Notes under the pieces: model-generated
The model's database searches: none
Told to the model about the DNA's origin: nothing
Seen by the model: the letters and a program-made list of their open reading frames with translations, nothing else
In this document: piece by piece, positions 1-6,330 of the stretch
How positions within the stretch are numbered: position 1 is the first letter of the stretch
How the letters are laid out: each line of letters opens with the position of its first letter
Source of the DNA: a virus
Strand: one strand, 5' to 3'
Length of the DNA stretch: 25,431 nt
Virus record (IMG/VR): IMGVR_UViG_3300044799_000111
Coordinates: 1-25,431 of that record
Program-made: the position numbers and the translations under genes

Positions 1-312
1 CGTTATTTCACTGCTCACCTTGTTACGAATAATATATGTTTGTTCCATATACGGTTCGTTTTCGCTGTAAATTCCATCCGGCAGCAGATCTGTGTGACAG
101 CGTAGGTAATGTTCACAGTCCTCATCCAGCCTTATAATATCAAGACCATCAGGGAATTTCCGCCCTGTGCCATCATGATGGAGCTTTATACCCTTATCCC
201 CCAACTTATTTTCCAGTAGCATTATCCCATCCATATTCGATGGTTCTGCTCCGGTAATGTACCCTATCATTTCCTTTGTGGAATAACATAGGGTCTTGGT
301 TCGCATTAGCAT
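1..312 (-). CDS. Hypothetical protein, partial (C-terminus beyond left edge)
   Basis: An open frame of 104 codons starts at ATG 312 and is still open at base 1, so the gene continues out of the window. The start is set by GGAGAACC seven bases upstream, in the same leader that precedes the next two genes (AGGGAGAACCATAATG). The product is hydrophilic and mixed acidic/basic, begins MLMRTKTLCYSTKEMIGYIT, and has two Cys-containing stretches (CEH near residue 66, RCH near 71). No family is recognised. It follows the 64-aa gene by about 11 bases and is probably the last visible member of the small-gene operon at the left end. Confidence 0.7.
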   Translation of the reverse strand, partial: MLMRTKTLCYSTKEMIGYITGAEPSNMDGIMLLENKLGDKGIKLHHDGTGRKFPDGLDIIRLDEDCEHYLRCHTDLLPDGIYSENEPYMEQTYIIRNKVSSEIT

Positions 313-323
313 TATGGTTCTCC

Positions 324-518
324 CTACCTCTTTCTCAGAGGTTTTTCTGATTTCTCGGTAGCTTTGATTGCCTGATTTAGTCTCTGCACCACTTCTTTTT
401 CCTGATTCCCCATAAGATCAAAGGGATGTTTTTCCTCAATATAATCAAGAATCCTTTCGAGCGACCTTTTGATAGATAGGCTGTTCAGATCAATAATATA
501 CTTGTTGTCTTCTAACAT
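324..518 (-). CDS. Hypothetical 64-aa protein
   Basis: Small hydrophilic, predicted helical protein with no recognised domain. The start ATG at 518 is well supported by AAGGAGAACCACAATG. It sits 11 bases after the stop of the 84-aa gene and 11 bases before the next start, so it is almost certainly co-transcribed with both. The C-terminus is basic (KPLRKR). Size, spacing and the shared ribosome-binding leader suggest an early small accessory protein, but its function is unknown. Confidence 0.7.
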   Translation of the reverse strand: MLEDNKYIIDLNSLSIKRSLERILDYIEEKHPFDLMGNQEKEVVQRLNQAIKATEKSEKPLRKR

Positions 519-529
519 TGTGGTTCTCC

Positions 530-784
530 TTATTTCATTACTATAAGCAGTACATTATCTTCAACAGGGTAAGTCTTCGGCACTGGAAGAGGACTGTCTT
601 CTCCAAAGTGTACCCTCCACTCATCAGTCAGCAAATTGTCAAAGGACTCCTTTGAGAATCGGCAGTACTCTAACCCAACTTGAATCTGGGTTTCTGTTGT
701 GTAGGCTGCCATCATTGCACCAAGAACAAAGCCAACCGCTTCTTCAAGGTTGCAACTATTGTAATGTATCTCTTTTGGTTCCAT
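530..784 (-). CDS. Hypothetical 84-aa protein
   Basis: The frame is open further upstream, but I place the start at ATG 784 (MEPKEIHYNS) because AAGGAGAACCATA lies directly before it. A longer version would run through a terminator hairpin (887-909) and a promoter (829-861). The product is acidic with no recognised domain. Residues about 17-30 (AVGFVLGAMMAAYT) form a small hydrophobic Ala/Gly segment, short for a membrane helix. It is the first gene after its own promoter and leads the small-gene operon that includes the 64-aa and 104+-aa proteins. Confidence 0.7.
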   Translation of the reverse strand: MEPKEIHYNSCNLEEAVGFVLGAMMAAYTTETQIQVGLEYCRFSKESFDNLLTDEWRVHFGEDSPLPVPKTYPVEDNVLLIVMK

Positions 785-828
785 TATGGTTCTCCTTGGG
801 TTATTCACCCTTTTTGTTTTGCTACCTA

Positions 829-861
829 ATTGTACATGTTCCGCATTTCCACCACAATAGG
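829..861 (-). promoter_or_regulatory. Sigma70-like promoter, CCTATTG class
   Basis: On the minus strand, CCTATTGTGG (-35 TTGTGG, 852-857), a 17-bp spacer and TACAAT (-10, 829-834). It is followed by TAGCAAAACAAAAAGG and the start of the 84-aa gene. It lies just below a terminator hairpin and has the same layout as the promoters at 2058, 5425 and 7889. Confidence 0.7.
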
Positions 862-879
862 TTTTTTCAAATAATGTAC

Positions 880-909
880 AAAAGGGGAAGCCCCGTTTAC
901 CGGGGCTTC
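880..909 (-). terminator. Rho-independent terminator after the PolX-like gene
   Basis: A 9-bp GC-rich stem (GAAGCCCCG / CGGGGCTTC) with a 5-nt loop is followed on the minus strand by CCCTTTTGT. It lies 30 bases after the stop of the PolX-like gene and just before the next promoter, so it separates two transcription units. Confidence 0.75.
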
Positions 910-939
910 TTGCGTTAAGAACCATCACTCAATCCTGTT

Positions 940-1419
940 TCATAATCGATCTCCCATTTCTTTGGACCGTTCCGTCGGTGGTATATGTTCTATATTCAAA
1001 GCCTTATATATTTCCTGTTCAGTCTTGCTTGCCACTAATTCTCCAGTCTCCCGGTTGAACAAGCCATACTGGGAGAGTTTGAAGCCTTTTGCCTTCGCTT
1101 TAGCTCTCATCATGACATTGTAGGCTGCACTCCCTGTTAGAAACATCTGGAATGCACCCCAACTTTCTTCGCTTGTATAATATACATCTACAGGGATTCC
1201 CTCCGGGGTAGTTAATCTAGCCAAGGTACCCTTCATCTCTTCGCTTACTGCCAGAATATCAATATCGTGAACCTCAGGCACTCTCCGAGCAATGCTGCCA
1301 CATACTTCCATTCTGCCTATACCAGAACCCATGTTGGTTCTTATCCGGTGCATAAATTCAATAGCTGCCTGTTCTGCTACCTCCAATGTCCATGTTCTGC
1401 CATTACTCTTGGTTGACAT
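940..1419 (-). CDS. Minimal family X DNA polymerase-like nucleotidyltransferase
   Basis: The 159-aa product resembles the palm and thumb of family X polymerases (Pol beta nucleotidyltransferase fold). Visible motifs are CGSIARR (residues 40-46), the metal-binding DIDIL (Asp52, Asp54), a third acidic position in PVDVYY (Asp78), and the thumb-like GSAAYNVMMRAKAKAKGFKL followed by SQYGLF and IPP(T)ER near residue 147. The usual N-terminal HhH/lyase domain and the C-terminal PHP domain of bacterial PolX are absent, so this is a short form, similar in size to the African swine fever virus PolX (174 aa). The family would fill short gaps or add nucleotides in repair. The start at 1419 shares its A with the upstream TGA (TGATG), suggesting translational coupling. 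Confidence 0.85.
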   Translation of the reverse strand: MSTKSNGRTWTLEVAEQAAIEFMHRIRTNMGSGIGRMEVCGSIARRVPEVHDIDILAVSEEMKGTLARLTTPEGIPVDVYYTSEESWGAFQMFLTGSAAYNVMMRAKAKAKGFKLSQYGLFNRETGELVASKTEQEIYKALNIEHIPPTERSKEMGDRL

Positions 1420-1604
1420 CAGTATTCACCCACCTGTTCAGCCCTATGCCACTTTTGTTCAACTGTGTCATAGGTCTCGTCCGGAGCTTGCATGTATACA
1501 TTCCATACAGGTAAAGGTTCCGGGGGTGGATATCTGCTGATAATAGCCAGTGTTCCAAAGTAAAAGACCATAGCCAAAAAGAACATCCATAAAATAGTTT
1601 TCAT
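1419..1604 (-). CDS. Small single-span membrane protein, 61 aa
   Basis: I place the start at ATG 1604 (MKTILWMFFL), eight bases after the stop of the 131-aa gene. The frame is open further up, but that part only shadows the neighbour. Residues 3-23 form one hydrophobic segment; a Pro-rich stretch (YPPPEPLP) and a charged tail follow. This is either an N-anchored inner-membrane protein or a secreted peptide with an uncleaved signal. The SD is weak, so coupling to the upstream gene is likely. No family is recognised; a spanin or holin accessory role cannot be tested here because no lysis genes are in view. Confidence 0.6.
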   Translation of the reverse strand: MKTILWMFFLAMVFYFGTLAIISRYPPPEPLPVWNVYMQAPDETYDTVEQKWHRAEQVGEY

Positions 1605-1611
1605 AATAATA

Positions 1612-2007
1612 TTAGAGTTCACAAACGAACCCGTCCTCCCGTTCAATAAGTTTAACTGTTCGCCTTTTTGTACCCAATTCAGGGAACATCTTCCTCTCCA
1701 CAGGCTGGATATCAAACTGGTATACCTTTCCATCATCCCTATCTGCAAACCCTTCCATCGCCTTCTCCCAGAAGTAAGGCACATACAGCATTTCTCCTTC
1801 AAATTTGCCGGGTGAATGAATTACCCCTTCTCCACTTAGCCCTCCCCCAACATGGTAATCTTCCTTGATTTTTGCCCTTGTTCTTGACTCAAAGAGCTTA
1901 CAGGTAGGACACTCATGTCCACATCCAGACTTATTCCGGTACTGGCAATCTTTGAGCATTAATTCTCGTAGCTGCGCCTGTTTCACAATTTGCTGTTCTT
2001 TAGTCAT
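1612..2007 (-). CDS. Hypothetical protein with N-terminal Cys cluster
   Basis: 131 aa, with a clear start at ATG 2007 preceded by AAGGAGAACCATCAATG. Residues about 21-36 carry four cysteines (CQYRNKSGCGHECPTC), arranged like a small metal-binding knuckle (C-x7-C-x3-C-x2-C with a His nearby). The rest is mixed alpha/beta with a conserved-looking GEMLYVPYFWEKAMEGF stretch. No family is recognised. It is first in its operon, after a CCTATTG-class promoter at 2058-2090, and is followed by the 61-aa membrane protein and the PolX-like gene. Confidence 0.7.
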   Translation of the reverse strand: MTKEQQIVKQAQLRELMLKDCQYRNKSGCGHECPTCKLFESRTRAKIKEDYHVGGGLSGEGVIHSPGKFEGEMLYVPYFWEKAMEGFADRDDGKVYQFDIQPVERKMFPELGTKRRTVKLIEREDGFVCEL

Positions 2008-2057
2008 TGATGGTTCTCCTTTTGGGCTTTCGTGCCCGGTTTTGCTTTGCTACCCAT

Positions 2058-2090
2058 AATGTATACGTTCCCGTCTTCCAACGCAATAGG
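2058..2090 (-). promoter_or_regulatory. Sigma70-like promoter, CCTATTG class
   Basis: On the minus strand, CCTATTGCGT (-35 TTGCGT at 2081-2086), a 17-bp spacer and TACATT (-10 at 2058-2063). The spacer shares TGGAA and GGGAAC with the promoter at 829. The leader reads GGTAGCAAAGCAAAACC and ends in the GGAGAACC ribosome-binding site of the 131-aa gene. Confidence 0.65.
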
Positions 2091-2112
2091 TTTGTTCACA
2101 AAGTTTACACTT

Positions 2113-2484
2113 TTAGAACTTAAACCCCTCTTTCTTCTGGTTTTCCACCATCAGTTCGTTACCATCACAGTATAAACAGATTTCAACATGAATACTTTCT
2201 CCCCTCTGAGCTACGAAAGTACACAGCCCCTCTCCTAAATTGAAAGTTGTTCCCCATTCAAAATCTGGAGAAGTGGCGTGGGTTCCTAACATTTTATTAA
2301 AATAACCTTGGATAGCATTAAGTTCCACTTGCAACCAAAGCTCCGTTTCCGGAATCGGCTTATACGCAAAGGTTAAATCCAGTTTCATTGCAGCCATTTC
2401 AATCTCATAAATATTTTCTAGGCTGTCCCAAGCATTAATGTCCGGTTCGTTTAATGTTTTGACTATCTTTTCCAGGATTCTCAT
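2113..2484 (-). CDS. Hypothetical 123-aa protein
   Basis: Acidic mixed alpha/beta protein, starting at ATG 2484 with GGAG nine bases upstream; the SD lies in the stop region of the preceding 110-aa gene, so the pair is coupled. The sequence alternates amphipathic helix (residues 1-60) and strand-like regions (about 80-110), with no motif I can assign. Last gene of the operon that starts at promoter 2868. Confidence 0.7.
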   Translation of the reverse strand: MRILEKIVKTLNEPDINAWDSLENIYEIEMAAMKLDLTFAYKPIPETELWLQVELNAIQGYFNKMLGTHATSPDFEWGTTFNLGEGLCTFVAQRGESIHVEICLYCDGNELMVENQKKEGFKF

Positions 2485-2489
2485 TGTTA

Positions 2490-2822
2490 TTACTCCTCAT
2501 CCAACCAGTCTTGCAGCACTTGTATTCGGGTCACAACAGCCATTTCATCATAACCCTCGTTTTCACAGGCATCACAGGATTGCCCGATGTGCCAACCGTG
2601 TTTCTCACAGTAGCCCAGATTCGGCTCCCAAAGAGGACACTGCCATTCCAATCCAGCAGCTTCTAATAAATTTTCCCCAGGATGTTCACACTCCATTTCA
2701 GTAATCTCTCCTGGAGAGAGGCTAACCCCACTTGGACTCGGGTCATAGGAAAACTTGTGAACATGTTTGCAGGTCTCACAAGCACCTATCTTTAATGTTA
2801 ATTCAGTAATGTCAATTGCCAT
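2490..2822 (-). CDS. Hypothetical Cys/His-rich 110-aa protein
   Basis: The start is ATG 2822 (MAIDITELTL), because AAGGAGAACCACAA precedes it and the -10 box of its promoter lies within the longer open frame. The protein has cysteine pairs: CETCKHVH near residue 14, an isolated CEHP, a CPLWE, then CEKHGWHIGQSCDAC near residues 72-86. This suggests one or two zinc-ribbon-like modules. No family is recognised. Several other small genes here (131 aa, 91 aa, 82 aa) also encode Cys-rich proteins. It is the first gene after promoter 2868-2899. Confidence 0.7.
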   Translation of the reverse strand: MAIDITELTLKIGACETCKHVHKFSYDPSPSGVSLSPGEITEMECEHPGENLLEAAGLEWQCPLWEPNLGYCEKHGWHIGQSCDACENEGYDEMAVVTRIQVLQDWLDEE

Positions 2823-2867
2823 TTGTGGTTCTCCTTTTGGCATTCGCCAACCTTGTTTTATACCCAT

Positions 2868-2899
2868 ATTATAGCACTCGTCCCAGTCAAGGCAATAGG
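2868..2899 (-). promoter_or_regulatory. Sigma70-like promoter with perfect TATAAT
   Basis: On the minus strand, CCTATTGCCT (-35 TTGCCT at 2890-2895), a 16-bp spacer and TATAAT (2868-2873). It lies about 45 bases upstream of the 110-aa Cys-rich gene and belongs to the CCTATTG family. Confidence 0.7.
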
Positions 2900-3054
2900 C
2901 TAGAATTATTTTTTGAATCAACCTGTCCTTCAATCCCTCTCTCAGTCCGGGCTTCTATCTTTTCCTAGCATTCCTAAGGGAAAGAAGTTAAGACAGGGAA
3001 AGAGAGGACAATGAGTTCCTTCGTTTGTTGGGGTTCTAATTGACTGACCCCCTC

Positions 3055-3071
3055 GGAAACATACAGCACTT
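3055..3071. repeat. 17-bp dispersed motif, copy 1
   Basis: GGAAACATACAGCACTT, identical to the copy at 3123-3139. Related copies are at 15549 and 15579. It is non-coding here. Confidence 0.75.
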
Positions 3072-3122
3072 GGAATGAGTCCAAACACATTCTTGACCTG
3101 ACCGAGACATATAATAAACCTA

Positions 3123-3139
3123 GGAAACATACAGCACTT
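3123..3139. repeat. 17-bp dispersed motif, copy 2
   Basis: An exact second copy of GGAAACATACAGCACTT, 68 bp from the first. The flank CCTATAAATCC follows on the plus strand. Confidence 0.75.
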
Positions 3140-3159
3140 CCCTATAAATCCAGAAGGGT

Positions 3160-3172
3160 CTGTATAATACAG
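3160..3172. promoter_or_regulatory. Perfect palindrome CTGTATAATACAG
   Basis: A 13-bp palindrome with a central A, operator-like, in the non-coding gap between the 17-bp motif and the TTTACCC array. Confidence 0.45.
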
Positions 3173-3178
3173 TATACG

Positions 3179-3205
3179 TTTACCCTACTTTACCCAATTT
3201 TGCCC
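3179..3205. repeat. Three TTTACCC-type direct repeats at exact 10-bp spacing
   Basis: TTTACCC at 3179-3185 and 3189-3195, and TTTGCCC at 3199-3205, all on one face of the helix. The layout resembles iterons or a cooperative protein-binding array. Confidence 0.5.
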
Positions 3206-3297
3206 TTCTCAGCTTATTAGGAACGTTTTGGAATGTGCAGCCAGTCTATACCTTTACTTACCCTATTAGATAGGTATGAAATCCCTATATAAAGAAT

Positions 3298-3317
3298 ATG
3301 GGTACAAGTGTACCCAT
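3298..3317 (-). terminator. Hairpin after the 216-aa gene, possible terminator
   Basis: A perfect 8-bp stem (ATGGGTAC / GTACCCAT) with a 4-nt loop, 31 bases after the stop of the 216-aa gene. The minus-strand tail is ATTCTTTAT, only moderately U-rich, so it could instead be an operator. Confidence 0.45.
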
Positions 3318-3347
3318 TTCTAGCAAATACGTTAGGAGAACCCTAGT

Positions 3348-3998
3348 TTATTCAGCTACCCTCTTCTCCCGGTAGCACACAGTTATTTCAGTATTCTCAA
3401 ATCCGTAATCATATATCATTGCTATCTCTAATTCTGTCTCCAAAATCTCTACCCCATTATAAGGGACTTTGAGGCACAAACTCCGGGTAGTCACCCCTGT
3501 CTCCGTACTGTAATCATGGGTGAATTCAAATTCGTTTTCCATTGCCACTCTCCAATCATACTCCTGGAGAGAGAACAAATCCCAAGCTATGTTCACCAGA
3601 GCATTCCAAGAATCTTCAAAAGTCTCGTCAATGAACTGTCTTTTGCCCACCACAGTTTCATAATATTTATTTTTCCAAAAGTTGAGATCACTATTGAAAA
3701 GGGGATCCCTCATGAGAACATCAACAATGCCGAGCCTCATTATTTCTTCTCTTCTATTACCCCCTTTCTGCTCAATAACTGCTAACCTACCAAGATCCTC
3801 TTCAATAATCTCTTTTATCCGTTTGTAGGTCTTCAGCCCTGACTCAATATTTGCCTTGAGTTTTATAGCAACCTCTTCCCTTAAAAGCACAGTCTTTAAA
3901 CTCCAGGGTAGGCTAAGGTAAATACCTTCTTGACCAGCCCTCACGTGCATCTGTTTTTCCTGTTCTTCTGTCAGTTTGATTAGATTGTGTTTGTCCAT
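3348..3998 (-). CDS. Hypothetical 216-aa protein
   Basis: Charged, mainly helical protein; residues about 35-75 look like a coiled coil (REEVAIKLKANIESGLKTYK and following). The C-terminal third is strand-rich with repeated Glu/Tyr. No family is recognised. It starts at ATG 3998, but the nearest GGAG is about 17 bases upstream across an A/T-rich stretch, longer than usual, so initiation may be weak or use the internal ATG at codon 17. It forms its own transcription unit between promoter 4037 and hairpin 3298. Confidence 0.65.
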   Translation of the reverse strand: MDKHNLIKLTEEQEKQMHVRAGQEGIYLSLPWSLKTVLLREEVAIKLKANIESGLKTYKRIKEIIEEDLGRLAVIEQKGGNRREEIMRLGIVDVLMRDPLFNSDLNFWKNKYYETVVGKRQFIDETFEDSWNALVNIAWDLFSLQEYDWRVAMENEFEFTHDYSTETGVTTRSLCLKVPYNGVEILETELEIAMIYDYGFENTEITVCYREKRVAE

Positions 3999-4036
3999 GG
4001 TTATTTTTTATTTTTCTCCTTTGACTTTGCTAATGT

Positions 4037-4071
4037 ATTATACCCCAAATGACTTTAGGAGTCCCCATAGG
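4037..4071 (-). promoter_or_regulatory. Promoter with TATAAT and variant -35
   Basis: TATAAT at 4037-4042 (minus strand) is clear. The -35 side reads CCTATGGGGACT, a two-base-shifted variant of the CCTATTG element. A TTAGCAAAG leader follows, as in the other promoters. Only the -10 is strong. Confidence 0.5.
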
Positions 4072-4079
4072 AGTTCAAT

Positions 4080-4104
4080 AAAAAAGCGGGCGTTCGATGC
4101 CCGC
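4080..4104 (-). terminator. Strong terminator after the sigma-like gene
   Basis: Stem GCGGGC / GCCCGC with a 7-nt loop, followed on the minus strand by six T. On the plus strand it is followed by ATTTTT, so it could work in both directions. It lies about 45 bases after the sigma-like gene. Confidence 0.85.
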
Positions 4105-4149
4105 ATTTTTCATCCCATAGAATCTTATGCTATCTTATCTTTGGAATTC

Positions 4150-5394
4150 CTATTCCGTAGCCGGGGTCACACTGGCAACCCGGAGCTTGATAGCAGCTTT
4201 GGCGTTCATGATGTCTTTCTTGGTAGCAATCTCAGCGTAGTCTGAGTGTGCTCCCCTGACAAAGACAAGACCCTTTGCCTTGAGTTCCGCGTGGTTAGGA
4301 CCCTGTGGTTCATCCTTGGTATCAATATACCTTATGTGCAACGTGACAGCAGTTGCAGTCTTTGACTTGAGGATGCAGCCGATTCTCTTGTTAGATCCCT
4401 TTGATTTCCCGGGGATTTCAAAACAGACCCGGTCATGGTAGTTTGTCACCGTGCTACCCGGAACCTTTTCGTCAACATAGTTCAGGATATCTTCAGTAAT
4501 CGCAAGGGCTTCGGGGGTTAGATGTTTCATCATGTCCCCATCCTTTTTGGTAGTTGACCGGGGAGCCTTTTCTCCAGTAGCCTTTACGGGAGCTTTTTTG
4601 GCAACAGTTTTCTTTACAGGAACAGTTGCCTTGGGAGCGTTCTTTACTGCCTTAGTTTCCAGAGCGTCACTAGCCTCTTCATCGACCTGAGTTGTCACCT
4701 TTTTTACAGGGACAACCTTTTTCTGTGGGATGACCTTCTTAGGTACTGTAACCATTTCGTTTTCGTCCTCCGTGTTTTGAGTTTGATTTTCTATAGATCC
4801 ATGGTCAAGATCGTATGTTAATTCGTTGTACACAATCCCAAACAAATTCGCCACAGAACTCTGCAAAGAATCCATTTTTTGATTAAAATTCAGAACAGGC
4901 AGCCCGGACTCTTTTTTGAGTCTCCAATAACTTTCCCCCTCCATCAAACCTCTGGCAATATTTTCCACCACGGGATCCCCTTTGGAAATATCCCACAAGA
5001 AAATATTGGTTTCATCTATCTTTGCTGTTGTCATTTTGGATTGCATAACTTCAAAACTACCATCATCTTCCCCACTACCTTCCATACTAAGAACAATATC
5101 CCCTTCTCCTTGATCTTGTGTATACTGCGCTCTACAGAGATTACTTAATTTGTTCCGCACGATAGTAGTTATAAATGTTGTAGCTCCCCCCCGCTCTGGG
5201 TCAAACTTGTTAAACTTTTCACAGATGACCAGTAATGCCTCACTAAAAATATCTTCCTTAGAGTATATTGTTCTTGCACCTTTCGGGAGTTTGCTGTAAC
5301 AGGTATGCACTTCCCCCCAGATTATTCCCCCGAACTTTTGTTTAAGTTCTGAGAGGGATGGTACTTCAGGTCTTTGTGCTTCAATCTGTGCCAT
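4150..5394 (-). CDS. Sigma-factor-like protein fused to a DUF5655-like C-terminal domain
   Basis: 414 aa in three parts. Residues about 44-90 (YSKEDIFSEALLVICEKFNK, then FDPERGG, TTFITTIVRNKL) match sigma70-family region 2, the -10-recognition and core-binding part. Residues about 141-186 could be a region 4 helix-turn-helix (IARGLMEGESYWRLKKESGL). Residues about 215-285 are a Lys/Pro/Val linker with repeated PKK and VKK. Residues about 289-407 look like a DUF5655-type alpha/beta domain (TPEALAITEDILNYV, FVRGAHSDYAEI). The product may redirect host RNA polymerase, with the C-terminal domain as partner or DNA contact (inference). It has its own promoter (5425) and terminator (4080). Start ATG 5394 follows AAAGGAGTCCTAA. 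Confidence 0.65.
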   Translation of the reverse strand: MAQIEAQRPEVPSLSELKQKFGGIIWGEVHTCYSKLPKGARTIYSKEDIFSEALLVICEKFNKFDPERGGATTFITTIVRNKLSNLCRAQYTQDQGEGDIVLSMEGSGEDDGSFEVMQSKMTTAKIDETNIFLWDISKGDPVVENIARGLMEGESYWRLKKESGLPVLNFNQKMDSLQSSVANLFGIVYNELTYDLDHGSIENQTQNTEDENEMVTVPKKVIPQKKVVPVKKVTTQVDEEASDALETKAVKNAPKATVPVKKTVAKKAPVKATGEKAPRSTTKKDGDMMKHLTPEALAITEDILNYVDEKVPGSTVTNYHDRVCFEIPGKSKGSNKRIGCILKSKTATAVTLHIRYIDTKDEPQGPNHAELKAKGLVFVRGAHSDYAEIATKKDIMNAKAAIKLRVASVTPATE

Positions 5395-5424
5395 TTAGGA
5401 CTCCTTTTACGTTTTGCTAACGCA

Positions 5425-5457
5425 AGTATAACAGTTCATATTAATGATTGCAATAGG
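5425..5457 (-). promoter_or_regulatory. Sigma70-like promoter, CCTATTG class
   Basis: On the minus strand, CCTATTGCAA (-35 TTGCAA at 5448-5453), a 17-bp spacer and TATACT (5425-5430), then TTAGCAAAACG and AAGGAG. It drives the sigma-like gene. Confidence 0.7.
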
Positions 5458-5493
5458 TAAACAGGTTTTTTATTCAAAAATGTTGTCATTTGT

Positions 5494-6330
5494 TCAGGCT
5501 ACCTTTATATTAGCTTCTTGCAACTCATTAATCACCCGGTCAACTGCCCTTTTCGCATCAGTTAGACTCCAGATATCATCTAGCTTAACCACTAATTCAT
5601 CTATCTCCTTTTCAAAATTGTAGATATATCCATGTGAACCCAAGCTCCAAGTTAGTCTTTCAGGACATAATCCCATACCTTGGAAAAAGTATTTCCTAAA
5701 GAATCCTGACAACCCTGTTCCTGTGGCTAACACTGTCTTATCAATGGTTGACCCATACTCTTTAAGAGTAACATACTGCTCTATTTCCCGATAACCTTTT
5801 CTGAAAGATCTTGTTGAACGCATATACCCAATTATTCTTACTGAATAACCAGCAAGTTCCAAAGCATCTGCAAGGATTGTAGCAGCAGCACCTTTCCAAA
5901 ACATTACTTCTGCTGTCCTGTTACAATTAGCACATATATCCACGTACATAGTAACCTTTCTTACCCGAATCATGACTTGACGTTTCATTTTCATCCAAGC
6001 CTTGTGACATTTTCCAGCATAAACTTTATGAATATTAATTGCACTTCCGGAGGCACCCCATTTTTTCTTACGTCGAATATCCATAGCTCTACTAAGTTCT
6101 AATCTACCTATTGCATCCTCCATCTTGATTAAACCTTCCCCCCAACCCTCAGTAGTCAACCTATCAACCTCATTATAAGAAGAACAACCTAACCATTTAT
6201 AGGAATTATAATCCAAATGACTGGGCATATCCTCTTTATTTATCCAATGTGTATCCCTAACAGACTCCATCATGTCTAAAATACTGGAATATTTAATCAC
6301 ATACTTTCCGGATTCTGTTATAAATTCCAT
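5494..6330 (-). CDS. MoxR-associated protein, possible degenerate VWA-like
   Basis: 278 aa directly after a MoxR-type ATPase. I choose ATG 6330, which shares its A with the ATPase stop (TAATG) and has AAGGA 11 bases upstream; ATG 6342 is an alternative. In the middle, VTMYVDICANCNRTAEVMFW followed by KGAAATILADALELAGYSVR has the layout of a VWA domain strand 1, MIDAS loop and helix 1 (strand, DxSxS-like loop, then a small-residue helix and a new strand). Ser residues of the MIDAS are replaced (DICAN), so metal binding is doubtful. MoxR ATPases are commonly encoded beside VWA proteins, which fits a chaperone pair. The assignment rests on pattern and neighbourhood. Confidence 0.6.
   Translation of the reverse strand: MEFITESGKYVIKYSSILDMMESVRDTHWINKEDMPSHLDYNSYKWLGCSSYNEVDRLTTEGWGEGLIKMEDAIGRLELSRAMDIRRKKKWGASGSAINIHKVYAGKCHKAWMKMKRQVMIRVRKVTMYVDICANCNRTAEVMFWKGAAATILADALELAGYSVRIIGYMRSTRSFRKGYREIEQYVTLKEYGSTIDKTVLATGTGLSGFFRKYFFQGMGLCPERLTWSLGSHGYIYNFEKEIDELVVKLDDIWSLTDAKRAVDRVINELQEANIKVA

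Larger units (their letters stand above)
2900..3347. other. Long non-coding gap with repeats and palindromes
   Basis: About 450 bases with no credible gene. It holds two identical 17-bp motifs (3055-3071, 3123-3139), a CTGTATAATACAG palindrome (3160-3172), three 10-bp-phased TTTACCC-type repeats (3179-3205), a CCTAT-TAG-ATAGG palindrome (3262-3274) and an 8-bp hairpin (3298-3317). No tRNA cloverleaf is recognised. The density of symmetric elements suggests a control region or replication origin (inference). Confidence 0.6.

Noticed and set aside
785-928. Longer N-terminus for the 84-aa protein
   Set aside because: Would pass through a terminator and a promoter, while a strong SD marks ATG 784.
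1779-1800. Another copy of the 17-bp motif in the 131-aa gene
   Set aside because: Only about 10 bases match and they lie in codons for LYVP; likely chance.
1605-1802. Upstream extension of the 61-aa membrane protein
   Set aside because: Fully overlaps the 131-aa gene in another frame; the hydrophobic start at 1604 is a better beginning.
2942-3130. 62-codon minus-strand ORF in the large gap
   Set aside because: No SD, starts inside a repeat copy, odd composition and overlaps regulatory-looking DNA.
3331-3345. Plus-strand AGGAGAACCC as a ribosome site
   Set aside because: No start codon or ORF follows on the plus strand.
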